This document shows, one piece after another, positions 24,801-33,974 of a stretch of 33,974 nt of DNA. Position 1 is the first letter of the stretch. Every line of letters starts with the position of its first letter. The stretch lies in the NCBI RefSeq assembly GCF_000737335.2, contig NZ_JMCC02000100.1, forward strand, positions 1 to 33,974, written 5' to 3'. The stretch comes from Enhygromyxa salina (GTDB lineage Bacteria; Myxococcota_A; Polyangia; Nannocystales; Nannocystaceae). The notes under the pieces are model-generated. The model was not told the origin of the DNA, did not search any database, and worked only from the letters and a program-made list of their open reading frames with translations. Both the position numbers and the translations under genes were made by a program.

Positions 24801-25525
24801 AACAGCACGTAGACCGGGACCGACATCTCGAGGTGCTTGGTGACCTCGTCGATCCGGGCGCGGATCTTGGTGGCCATGGTGTTGATCTCGCCCTCGGCCG
24901 CGAGCGCGAGATCGGCGACCGAGACCGCGAGCAGGATCCCGTTGATCGGCCGCTTGGGCCGGGTGTCCTTGAGCAGATCCAAGAACGCGATCCACTCGTC
25001 GCGATCGGTGTCTTCGGTGGTGTAGCGCCCAGCGGTGTCAACGATCACCGCCTGGTTGGTCATCCACCAGTCGCAGTTGCGGGTGCCGCCGATGCCCTTG
25101 ACCGCGCCGCCGCCCTTTTCTGACAGGTACGGGAACTGCAGCCCCGAGTTGCGCAACGCGGTGCTCTTGCCGACGCCGGGCGGGCCAATGATCACGTACC
25201 AAGGCAGGGCGTAGAGCGCCTCTTTGCCGAGCCGCGAGCCCTTGAGCGCGCCGACGGCCTTGTTGAACTCCGACGACATCGCGTTGATGTCGGCCTGCAT
25301 GTCCGGGCGGGCGCCAGCGGCCTGGGCCGCGCCCTGGCTGGCCAGCGCCTTCTCGATCTTGTTGGCGGCGCGGCGGGCCTTGAGGATGCCGACCACGACG
25401 ATCGCAACCACGACCAGGATGATGATGACGGTGGCGAGGACGGCGACCCAGATCGGGAGCTTGAGGAACCACCACAAGCCCCAGACGACGAGGATCAACA
25501 GTGACGCGAAGATGTACTTCAGCAT
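21869..25525 (-). CDS. tssM: T6SS membrane core component TssM (IcmF)
   Basis: The 1218-residue protein starts at ATG 25523-25525. TM1 (3-20) and TM2 (24-48) are followed by the cytoplasmic NTPase-like domain, with Walker A GPPGVGKS (114-121), IVDTAGRY (Walker B, D163) and TKCD (243-246). TM3 (421-443, IKWAGAGGIFATAVGFCVLPV) leads into a large periplasmic region (444-1218) that contacts TssJ. The C-terminus has the beta-rich IcmF segment (VMFPPGSATPKFEFEIQIDGTPGVSEISLEVDGQ, VSIKWDL). Together with TssL and TssJ it spans the envelope. Its length is normal for the family (about 1100-1300), and the P-loop is intact, unlike TssM proteins that lack it. It overlaps tagF by four bases, and 33 bases separate it from tssL. 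A C8 homopolymer lies between its Shine-Dalgarno and start codon. Confidence 0.96.
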   Translation of the reverse strand: MLKYIFASLLILVVWGLWWFLKLPIWVAVLATVIIILVVVAIVVVGILKARRAANKIEKALASQGAAQAAGARPDMQADINAMSSEFNKAVGALKGSRLGKEALYALPWYVIIGPPGVGKSTALRNSGLQFPYLSEKGGGAVKGIGGTRNCDWWMTNQAVIVDTAGRYTTEDTDRDEWIAFLDLLKDTRPKRPINGILLAVSVADLALAAEGEINTMATKIRARIDEVTKHLEMSVPVYVLFTKCDLLPGFVEMYSEMGKSERKSIWGFTLPVTGAYAGVDPTGTFCDQFDRLADRTEQRSLRRMGDDRRVESRGKIYEFPQHFELLRDNLASFIGLVFTGNVYAETPMLRGCYFTSGTQEGRPIDRLMGSMAQAFGMQSALAGQPQVEARSYFLGNLFNKVIFADRELARRSTKHVRKAAIIKWAGAGGIFATAVGFCVLPVRSMKANQQVLATVSGAVDKVGDEEADAGAPIPNVDRLYPLYEAQAELYGYEHDSRPFKLRWGMYQANELQEPTRSLFGRSVREELIVPIMKDKQLELTNFAARYPGDEDEPPADESGKAHDMLRAYLLLANDFSEYKPDLLPEQLGLERNRENTWLGHQIALWWAEGMLVDTESETFRKMETVASTYVTVLREQNELELEIDEAMVESVRKVLRRSDRTETWLAELIAEASNVDGVKDITLATLKLGTNVYKNDGVKVRGAFTRFGWEKYCRIELAKDQGEFVGSEWVLGLTDKEAKERRMTDRLRLRSRYMDQYIKEWDQFVAKIYVDASSDLVGSLKMFQDLARGGTPLRVLLNHVAWHTDLKEEEREAGTVPWYHPDQLPKDVRAKVEATTPEGTKAFYANKDVKDYFAPFVGFGVDVSTPAEGPDGPPAVAGALQIDVYAEQLTAVRDALQAAVDDRAELDALAKKLRTTTQAVKGQISEQQEPWRNRYDRILRPPFDAVRGVVEGGQAAGTGASWCAAVYLPFDGEVAGKYPFNPKGYDLPIGEFAKWFAPDQGPIWEFYNASLASRIQKSGNAFTMVDGGAAMTTSYNTQVPPFLTQVGDIGAVMFPPGSATPKFEFEIQIDGTPGVSEISLEVDGQKVTYRNGPQSWKPMTWPGTEGAPGASIKAKGLGKTGDVLRKGDWGFWHLLEEATVSGAAGQQVYSIKWDLSDQQVGIVTIRLRPKRAETPLFGVPSRGSGKYMGLFSSLKVPKSIISGYSCSAGPAEGEGDK

Positions 25526-25538
25526 GGGGGGGGTCTCC
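25526..25538 (-). promoter_or_regulatory. tssM ribosome binding site with C8 homopolymer spacer
   Basis: On the minus strand GGAG (25538-25535) is followed by A and eight consecutive C residues, then the ATG of tssM, a spacer of nine bases. Slippage in the C tract would change the spacing and could tune translation of tssM. Confidence 0.65.
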
Positions 25539-25558
25539 GAATGATCCGGTCAGCCGGG

Positions 25559-26233
25559 TCAGCCTTCATCCGGCTGCATCATGGGTTGGACACGCTCGAC
25601 CACGTTCTTGGTCTGCTTGTCGAGGCCGATTCGCAGGACGATCAACAGCCCGAGTGAGAACAACAAGAAGAACAAGGCGACCCACACGGCCGGAAACCCG
25701 TCGGCGCGGCCCATGTCTTCTTTGGGCCGCAGCGGCTGGACCGAGAGCGGCTGCTCTTTGAGGTCGTTGCGCAGGGCCTCTTTGACCCGGCGAATGATCG
25801 TGTCGAGCTCGAGCTCGCCGCCACGGATCGCGAACTGGCCTTGGAAGCCGAGCAGCAGGCACACGTAGTAGACCCGCAGGATCTCGATCCGGCCGGGGTC
25901 GCTCATCACCGCGTTGAGCCGGTGAAAGAAGCCCTCGCCGGCCAGGTTCTCGTTGAAGTAGTGCAGCTGCAAGGGACGCTGCATCCAAAAGTCGCGGATC
26001 GCCCCGCCCTTGTGCAGCGCCAGCTCGTCGGCGAGCGCGACCACGGCGTAGGCCATGTCGACGACGTCGGCCTCTTCGTACTTGGCCTGACGGGCGTTTG
26101 TCAGCATCTGATCGATGAAGCCGCACAGCCGCTGGTACGGCATCTGAGGCGACACCGCCGAAGCGGCGTCGAGCGAGCGGAACTGGATCAGCGCGTTGAA
26201 GCAGTCCTTGGTGACCTCGTTGATACGTTCCAT
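25559..26233 (-). CDS. tssL: T6SS inner-membrane protein TssL (DotU)
   Basis: The 224-residue protein has the C-tail-anchored DotU layout. A cytoplasmic helical domain (1-175) carries YAVVALADELAL, NLAGEGFFHRLNAVM, and the family phrase VYYVCLLLGFQGQFAIRG. It is followed by one TM helix (182-203, AVWVALFFLLFSLGLLIVLRIG) and a short periplasmic tail. TssL binds TssM and receives the baseplate adaptor TssK. Shine-Dalgarno AGGA lies five bases before the ATG at 26231-26233. It is 35 bases downstream of tssK and 33 upstream of tssM. No peptidoglycan-binding OmpA-like extension, present in some TssL proteins, occurs here. Confidence 0.93.
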   Translation of the reverse strand: MERINEVTKDCFNALIQFRSLDAASAVSPQMPYQRLCGFIDQMLTNARQAKYEEADVVDMAYAVVALADELALHKGGAIRDFWMQRPLQLHYFNENLAGEGFFHRLNAVMSDPGRIEILRVYYVCLLLGFQGQFAIRGGELELDTIIRRVKEALRNDLKEQPLSVQPLRPKEDMGRADGFPAVWVALFFLLFSLGLLIVLRIGLDKQTKNVVERVQPMMQPDEG

Positions 26234-26268
26234 GACTATCCTGACTGGGTCATCTCAGGCCGTGCCCC

Positions 26269-27636
26269 CTAGCCGTCGGTGCGCGGGATCCCCATCATGG
26301 TGATCTTCGCGTGCTTGGGGTCGAAGGGCGGCGGCACGTAGATGGCGATGGTTCGCTCGGCCAACACGTCGCGCCAGTAGCGGTCGTCTTTCTTGATCAT
26401 GAAGTAGACCTGGTTGGGCTTGATCGCGATCTCGTTGGGCGGGCGATGGGTTGGCTGCAAGGGCACGCCGGGCGTCGCCGACTTCACGATCGCGCTGATC
26501 TGCTTCCACGACGACATCTTGGACAGCTGCGGCAGCTTGTTGGCGACCTGCTGCTCGGGCGAGTCGGACTCGACCGCCAGCACCCAGTCCTTGCAGTCGA
26601 TCATGCGCTGCTCCGAGAGCCGGCCGATCCACATGCCGTCTTCGCGGGCCTCGAGCGGGATCTTGATGCTCATGTCCTTGACCGCGGCGCCGAGCATCGT
26701 CTTGATGTTCTGGAACATCGGCAAGAAGCAGTTGCGCAGATCCAGGTACTGAAACCGCGGGAAGCTGGACGGGTCGAACTCGCCCGTGAAGCTGCACAGC
26801 CCGCCCGCGTACTGCAGGAGCATCAGGTACGCGGCCAGCGACGAGGTGTTGGGCTCTTCGCTGGTGTGCTTGAGCATCGGGATGCCCGAGTTGATCGCGT
26901 TGAGCAGCAAGTAGCGGGTCACGTCGGCGGCGGCGAACTCGATCGTGGCGGCGTCACGCTGGCGGCGGGTCGCCGTGAGCGCGCGCTGCTTGACGACCGA
27001 GAGGCTCATGATCTCGCGCAGGCCCGACATGATCACCGGCGACGCGCCGATGTGGAGCACGGGCGGGATGTAGCTGTCGGACAGCGTGAACGAGCCGTCC
27101 TCGTCGCGGACGATCTCCGCGATCTTGAGCTTGATGTGATCCTCGTCCTTCTCTTCGCCGAACAGCAGCACCGCCGCGGCCTGGCCGACGTCGAGGTTGC
27201 GGGTGTTCTTGCTCATCGAGATGTCGCCGACCGAGCGCGTGGTCGCCAGGTAGCGGCCGCGCCACTCGCTGTCGATCTCGTGGAAGTTGGAAACACCCTC
27301 GCGCAGGACCGGCAACCCGAGCGAGACCTCGAGCTGCTTGGCGGTGGTTGGAAAGTGATCGCCGATCGTCCGCGAGGGGACCGACAGCTTGCCGCGTAGA
27401 TCCGTGCCGTCCGGCATCACGCCGTCAAACCGGGTCAGCTCCAGGCGCCCGCTCTTGAGCGCGCCGGCGTCGAATTCCACGGCTTGGACGCCCCAGCTGA
27501 GCGGAGTCGAGGCCGCCAGGCGCTCGTGCAAGGTCTGCTCTTCGAACAGCTCCTGCTGCTGGAGGTGCTGCGGGGAGATCAACATTCCCTCGCGCCAGAT
27601 CACGCGGTCGTAGTGCTTGCGGTTGGTGGTCGACAT
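26269..27636 (-). CDS. tssK: T6SS baseplate adaptor TssK (ImpJ/VasE)
   Basis: I place the start at ATG 27634-27636, giving MSTTNRKHYDRVIWREGML followed by ISPQHLQQQELF. The W-x-EG-M-x-(S/R)-PQH-x-QQ signature is the conserved TssK N-terminus, and the frame upstream to 27795 is Arg/Lys/Ser-rich and not conserved-looking. The 455-residue length is normal. The shoulder and neck regions include FDGVMPDGTDLRGKL and YLATTRSVGDISMSKNTRN, and the C-terminal head includes DDRYWRDVLAERTIAIYVPPPFDPKHAKITMMGI. TssK trimers link the baseplate (TssE/F/G) to TssL and TssM at the inner membrane. The gene lies between tssJ (58-base gap) and tssL. No clear Shine-Dalgarno is visible. Confidence 0.93.
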   Translation of the reverse strand: MSTTNRKHYDRVIWREGMLISPQHLQQQELFEEQTLHERLAASTPLSWGVQAVEFDAGALKSGRLELTRFDGVMPDGTDLRGKLSVPSRTIGDHFPTTAKQLEVSLGLPVLREGVSNFHEIDSEWRGRYLATTRSVGDISMSKNTRNLDVGQAAAVLLFGEEKDEDHIKLKIAEIVRDEDGSFTLSDSYIPPVLHIGASPVIMSGLREIMSLSVVKQRALTATRRQRDAATIEFAAADVTRYLLLNAINSGIPMLKHTSEEPNTSSLAAYLMLLQYAGGLCSFTGEFDPSSFPRFQYLDLRNCFLPMFQNIKTMLGAAVKDMSIKIPLEAREDGMWIGRLSEQRMIDCKDWVLAVESDSPEQQVANKLPQLSKMSSWKQISAIVKSATPGVPLQPTHRPPNEIAIKPNQVYFMIKKDDRYWRDVLAERTIAIYVPPPFDPKHAKITMMGIPRTDG

Positions 27637-27694
27637 GGTCGGAATCGGGGCTGGAGGCGGTGGACGGGCCAAGCAGGCGAAGGAGCGGCGACTG

Positions 27695-28393
27695 CTACTT
27701 CTTTTTCTTCTTTTTCTTCTTGCCGCCGTCGTCTTCTGCGGCCTTTTTGGGCGAGTAGAGCGGCGTGCACACACCCTCGAGCTTGTCTTCTTCAAACCCG
27801 GGCGGGATGTTCTTGCCGCCGTCGATCTGGTTGCGCTCGAGGTACAGGTACATGCACGGCTCGCCGAGCGACTCGGGGTCTTCGTCGTCGGCCTTCAGGT
27901 CGCACGCCTGCCTGCCGTAGGTGTCGGGGACCTCGTAGACGCGGTACCAGGTGTTGCCAACGGGCTGCTGGAACACACCAAACGCGAGGATGAACTTGAC
28001 GCCGTCCTCGGGGGTGAGCTTGATGAGCTCGGTCGAGTCTGGGTAGATCTGAAATTCTTTGTCCGAGATGTACTCGTCGCCGAGCGCGGTCTCGTGGTCT
28101 TCCCACAGCTCGGTGAAGTCGAGGCTGCGGATCGCGAGGTCGCCGTTGAGCTGATACACGCGCACGACGGTTGGCAGCGGGTTGCCCTCTTCGTCGAGGT
28201 TGAGATCTGCGGCCGCCTGGATGTGCAGGGCGATCTCTTTGAACGCGTACTCATCGGGCTTGCAGGTCTCTTTGTCACCCTTGTTCTTGCAGCCGCCGAG
28301 CGACGCGGTTGCGCACAGACCAAGGGCGAGGCCGAGCGCCCAGCGGGACACCGAAGAGAGACGAGATCGAGAGGGTTGGGGCATGACGGGCAT
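27695..28393 (-). CDS. tssJ: T6SS outer-membrane lipoprotein TssJ (SciN) with polylysine tail
   Basis: The start is ATG 28391-28393; a second ATG three codons later and a GTG nearer the hydrophobic core are alternatives. The signal (WALGLALGLCATASLGGC) ends in lipobox LGGC. The mature part is the transthyretin-like TssJ fold: YAFKEIALHIQAAADLNLDEEGNPLPTVVRVYQL, then DFTELWEDHETALGDEYI. These are the standard TssJ phrases for lipid-anchored binding to the TssM periplasmic domain. At about 232 residues it is longer than usual. An insertion with YEVPDTYGRQACDLKADDEDPE and an acidic/lysine tail ending in eight consecutive Lys (27698-27721) extend the C-terminus. It is 74 bases after the FHA gene. 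Confidence 0.9.
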   Translation of the reverse strand: MPVMPQPSRSRLSSVSRWALGLALGLCATASLGGCKNKGDKETCKPDEYAFKEIALHIQAAADLNLDEEGNPLPTVVRVYQLNGDLAIRSLDFTELWEDHETALGDEYISDKEFQIYPDSTELIKLTPEDGVKFILAFGVFQQPVGNTWYRVYEVPDTYGRQACDLKADDEDPESLGEPCMYLYLERNQIDGGKNIPPGFEEDKLEGVCTPLYSPKKAAEDDGGKKKKKKKK

Positions 28394-28467
28394 GACAGCG
28401 TGGGAGACGAGTGGATGGAGTGGGAGTCGAAGGTGGGCACCGGGCGTTCGCCGGTGACCGATGAAGC

Positions 28468-31503
<3,036 letters not shown>

Positions 31504-31868
31504 GCCGATCCTGCGGGCCCCGAGCATGACCCGTGCGCGCCCTAGCTCCAACCGGTTTCTCGCGTCGACGTCACCAAACTCGCGCCCGGAGGGTCACCCC
31601 CGACGTGCTCGCAGATCGACACCCGCCGACCGCCCCGTCCCCCACGGCAGCTTCGCGCCCAGGCGTGCACGCGCGAGTGCCCCGTGAGTCAGCGATCTCG
31701 CCTCTGGTCACCAAAATTCGGGCCTTCTCGCCCGATCTTGGGATCACCCACGAAGCTCGACGCGAGTGATCGGCCGGTTCTGCGACGGAGCTTCGGCCCG
31801 CCCGCGCGGCTTCGCTATGAGATCACGTTGACTTCAGTACAGCGCTGCTGTACGCCTGAACACCGAAA
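31504..31868. other. 365-bp divergent intergenic region: promoters of T6SS operon and lipoprotein pair
   Basis: No gene is seen between the Fha start (31503) and the lipoprotein start (31869). A short hairpin CGGGC-CTTCTC-GCCCG lies at 31719-31734. A strong inverted repeat close to the lipoprotein gene lies at 31837-31853 (separate entry). No promoter hexamers could be assigned to the T6SS operon. Confidence 0.55.
31828..31853 (+). promoter_or_regulatory. Putative promoter -35 and operator-like inverted repeat
   Basis: TTGACT at 31828-31833 resembles a -35 box. It is followed by GTACAG-N5-CTGTAC (31837-31853), a perfect 6-bp inverted repeat that extends imperfectly to TTCA/TGAA. The repeat covers the spacer and the expected -10 position (TACGCC at 31851), so a repressor dimer here could block transcription of the gene at 31869. 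Confidence 0.45.
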
Positions 31869-32513
31869 ATGCGCGCGCCGGGTGATTACCGTCAGCGAGT
31901 CTTGAGGGCGCTGAGCGTCTTCGCTCTGTCCGTCGGGCTGCTCTCCAGTACGAGCTGCGCGAAGCGGCTCGTGCTGACGCCGGGCGAGTTCGAACGGATC
32001 GATAAACGCGAGCAAGCCGTCGACGCCCTCCGGGTCTACGTCAACAAGCGCTTGATCGTCGTGTACGAGGCCGATGATCGGGGCTCGACCTACGAGGTCG
32101 ACCGCACGATCAACACCTCGCAGGACCGCCAGCTGCTGCGGGTGATCATCAGCCGCTCCACGATGGGCCAGATCATCGACAGCCAAGACAGCAACGGCGC
32201 GCCGAAGCTGTGGGTCACCTACAGCTCGCGCTGCAAGGAGAAGGACTGCGCCTACGGGTTCGTCCAGACCGAAGACGGCGTGTTCCGGCTCAACACCGTG
32301 CCCAAGCGCGACGGCTACCTCGACCCGAAGGCCTACTTCCGGCGCGAGACCAAGCAGATGACCCAGGGCAAGCTCGCGTCCTTGGCCGAGAAGAACAACG
32401 TCTACTTGTTCAAGAAGAAGAACGGCAAGATCCGCACGATCGACCTGATCGTCAAGAAGCGCACCGACAACAAGCGCCAGGTCGACACCATCCGCGACGG
32501 CGGTGTGCGCTGA
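31869..32513 (+). CDS. Probable lipoprotein of unknown function, first of a coupled pair
   Basis: The 214-residue protein starts at ATG 31869. The N-terminus (YRQRVLRALSVFALSVGLLSSTSCAKR) is a signal ending in SSTSC with Cys30, a weak but plausible lipobox. The mature part is basic: REQAVDALRVYVNKRLIVVYE, STYEVDRTINTSQDRQLLRVIISRSTMGQI, KLWVTYSSRCKEKDCAYGFV. It has regular beta-strand alternation and ends KKKNGKIRTIDLIVKKRTDNKRQVDTIRDGG. No family is recognised. Its stop overlaps the ATG of the next gene by one base (TGATG), so the two are translationally coupled. It is divergent from the T6SS operon across 365 bp, but no sequence feature links it to T6SS beyond position. Confidence 0.82.
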   Translation: MRAPGDYRQRVLRALSVFALSVGLLSSTSCAKRLVLTPGEFERIDKREQAVDALRVYVNKRLIVVYEADDRGSTYEVDRTINTSQDRQLLRVIISRSTMGQIIDSQDSNGAPKLWVTYSSRCKEKDCAYGFVQTEDGVFRLNTVPKRDGYLDPKAYFRRETKQMTQGKLASLAEKNNVYLFKKKNGKIRTIDLIVKKRTDNKRQVDTIRDGGVR

Positions 32514-33592
32514 TGTTGCTGGGTTCACGAACACGGCGCGGGTCCGCCCTCACAGGCACCGCAGCGCTCACGATGATCGCCGCGCTCGCGTTGCTGCCCG
32601 GCTGCCGCAAGCGCGACCCCTCCGGCCCCACGCCGATCTGCCTGGCCGAGGTCGCGGGCGGCACCGCCGTCGAGTCCGAGGCCCAAGAGCTCCCGGCCGA
32701 CATCTGGCTGTCGATCATGCTCCAGAACTTCGATCGTGAGCGACGGCTCCCGGGCGAAGATCCCAAGGACTGCACTGGCCGCTCAACCACCGAGCCCACC
32801 CCGCCCCCGCTCGCGGAAGGCGAAGAGCCAAGCGAGGACGACAAGCCCAACATCGTCGCTGGCTGCAACATCGGCGGCGATCCAGAGGTCAAGCGCCTCC
32901 CCACCCGTCCGCTCACCGACGAGGACGTGATCATCAACAAGGGCCCCGACGGCATGAGCCTCGTCTGGGTCCAGGCCACCCACTACGACAACGGCGAGGC
33001 CAGCGGCCCAATCGCCATGGTCCAGTGGACCCAAGCCGGCGTGGCCGTCCGCGCCCTCGGCAGCCTGCGCGCCCAGACCAACAAGGCCCGCATGCGGATC
33101 GAGATGGCCGGCGACCAGCAGATCCTGGTCGTCGAGGGTGACGAGTGCAACCCCGAGGTCAGCAAGCTCTGCAAGCGAATCATGAAGCTGCTGCCCAACT
33201 TGAACGGCCGCTTCGCAACAGTCCCGCTCAAGCTACAAAAAGACGAAGTCGTCGGCGACGTCGATCCCTGCCTCGGCGAGGCCTCGTTCGCACTCTTCGA
33301 GTCGTACACCTCAAACCTCCCCGACGGCTGGATCCGCAAATTCGAGATCTCGCGCAGCGTCACCTTCGACAAGGGCGCCCCCTTGGTAGCCGAGCAGGTC
33401 ACGATCAAAGATCAAGACCCCAACCAGCCCGAAGCCCCCCCCGTAGAATTCCGCGAAGCCTCAACCGATCGAACCTTGGTCTACCAGCCCATCGATCGCT
33501 CATTCGGCACCCGCGGCTCCCTGTGGGAGCAAATGATCAACAACTACGGCTCGGTCGCCCACGACGCCAAAGCAACCGACGACGACGACTGA
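32513..33592 (+). CDS. Lipoprotein of unknown function, second of a coupled pair
   Basis: I place the start at ATG 32513-32515, overlapping the upstream stop codon (TGATG); the frame is open to 32210, but only this start gives a signal. The signal (GTAALTMIAALALLPGC, Cys31) is a good lipobox. The 359-residue product has Cys pairs (ICLAEVAGG; DCTGRST; AGCNIGG; DECNPEVSKLC; DPCLGEASF) that may form disulfides. It has an acidic Pro-rich stretch (TEPTPPPLAEGEEPSEDDKPN) and beta-rich sequence (GMSLVWVQATHYDNGEASGPIAMVQW, ARMRIEMAGDQQILVVEGDE). The C-terminus ends in DDDD. No family is recognised. It probably sits in the outer membrane or periplasm and forms a complex with its partner, which is inference from coupling. 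Confidence 0.85.
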   Translation: MLLGSRTRRGSALTGTAALTMIAALALLPGCRKRDPSGPTPICLAEVAGGTAVESEAQELPADIWLSIMLQNFDRERRLPGEDPKDCTGRSTTEPTPPPLAEGEEPSEDDKPNIVAGCNIGGDPEVKRLPTRPLTDEDVIINKGPDGMSLVWVQATHYDNGEASGPIAMVQWTQAGVAVRALGSLRAQTNKARMRIEMAGDQQILVVEGDECNPEVSKLCKRIMKLLPNLNGRFATVPLKLQKDEVVGDVDPCLGEASFALFESYTSNLPDGWIRKFEISRSVTFDKGAPLVAEQVTIKDQDPNQPEAPPVEFREASTDRTLVYQPIDRSFGTRGSLWEQMINNYGSVAHDAKATDDDD

Positions 33593-33974
33593 TCCGGCCC
33601 TGCCCCCCATCTGAGATCGCGGCCCCATACACCCCGCCATCTCAGATCGCGCCCCCGTACACCCGCCATCTCAGATCGCGCCCCCCGTACGCCCGTCATC
33701 TCAGATCGCGGCCCTCGTACACCCCGCCATCTCAGATCGCGGCCCCCGTACACGCCCGCATCTGCGCATCGGGGAGTCCCCCCGAACAACGTCGAGCGCA
33801 CAAAGGCCGCAGATGGCCTCAACCCGGCGTATCTACGCACGTGGAGATTAACGAAGCCACAACCGGTCGGGCCAAGATCGAGACACCAAAGGAAGCGGGG
33901 TCACGAGACTGGAGTAGACTTAGCGAGGCTCGCGCCTCAGACCGACGAGGCGAGTAGGTCGCGTCGGCCGCCGG
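33593..33974. other. 382-bp non-coding right end with minisatellite
   Basis: It holds the tandem repeat at 33608-33758, then about 215 bp without a convincing gene. A small GC hairpin, GAGGC-TCGC-GCCTC, lies at 33925-33938. A minus-strand frame across 33544-33840 has repeated RDLRW residues but is only the repeat translated. Confidence 0.55.
33608..33758. repeat. Tandem array of five ~30-bp units
   Basis: Five contiguous units of 29-31 bp start at 33608, 33638, 33667, 33697 and 33728; a sixth, partial unit starts at 33759. Each begins CATCTCAGATCGCG (first unit CATCTGAGATCGCG) and ends in a C-rich GTACACCCCGC variant. The core ATCT-C-AGAT is an inverted repeat with one central base. There are no unique spacers, so it is not a CRISPR array. 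It follows the lipoprotein stop codon by 15 bp. Confidence 0.92.

Noticed and set aside
22124..25123. A 999-codon plus-strand open frame opposite tssM
   Set aside because: It is antisense to a well-conserved gene and its product is a low-complexity Leu/Asp/Val/Arg mix without motifs.
27637..27795. Longer TssK N-terminus
   Set aside because: The extra 53 residues are Lys/Arg/Ser-rich, overlap the tssJ polylysine coding tract, and precede the conserved TssK start motif.
33608..33758. CRISPR array
   Set aside because: The ~30-bp units are contiguous with no unique spacers and no cas genes are nearby.
33544..33840. A 98-codon minus-strand gene with RDLRWRGV repeats
   Set aside because: It is only the tandem DNA repeat translated, lacks a plausible ribosome site and overlaps the end of the lipoprotein gene.

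Overview
The window is very GC-rich and reads as chromosome from a myxobacterium (Myxococcota, probably Nannocystis/Polyangia-like). This is inferred from a MYXO-CTERM-like tail and DUF4215 cysteine repeats (14923-18274), a Gly-Asp-rich surface-lipoprotein linker (3934-5322), many lipoproteins, a eukaryote-like Ser/Thr kinase and three FHA-domain proteins. Taxonomy is inference; no rRNA is present.

Layout. 1-5322: a partial secreted protein, a lipoprotein, an FHA protein with an arrestin-like C-terminus, a two-TM potassium channel with an RCK-like domain, and a beta-propeller lipoprotein. 5558-9109: a housekeeping block with tRNA-Leu (anticodon read as AAG) just downstream of pyruvate kinase and closed by a strong intrinsic terminator, then a divergent M61 aminopeptidase with a PDZ domain. 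9110-10693: a Cys-rich lipoprotein gene lying between two copies of a 120-bp segment derived from the 3' end of the next gene. 10694-14548: an operon of a transmembrane Ser/Thr kinase followed by an FHA-TM-LysM-LysM-murein endopeptidase fusion. 14923-18274: a two-gene operon for a secreted metzincin-type protease and a DUF4215 lipoprotein. 18682-31503: a seven-gene minus-strand type VI secretion (T6SS) operon, in transcription order FHA fusion, tssJ, tssK, tssL, tssM, tagF, tssB-tssC fusion. 31869-33592: a divergent, translationally coupled lipoprotein pair. 33608-33758: a tandem repeat of about 30 bp.

How the genes may work together. TssJ-TssL-TssM form the membrane complex, TssK the baseplate adaptor and TssB/TssC the contractile sheath. 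TagF and Fha are the known post-translational regulators of T6SS, normally together with a PpkA-type kinase. The kinase here lies about 4 kb beyond the end of the T6SS operon. It carries a cytoplasmic array of DATMMLD repeats whose Thr+3 Leu spacing fits FHA recognition, and its operon partner is an FHA protein carrying a periplasmic peptidoglycan endopeptidase. The working hypothesis is a kinase/FHA circuit that links envelope state, local wall cleavage and T6SS assembly. The most unusual parts are the single-chain TssB-TssC sheath protein, the Fha protein fused to a CpaF/VirB11-like ATPase domain with a destroyed P-loop, and the FHA-LysM-endopeptidase. No tssA, tssE, tssF, tssG, clpV, hcp or vgrG is present, so the apparatus must be completed from elsewhere.

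All calls come from reading the sequence; no database search was run.
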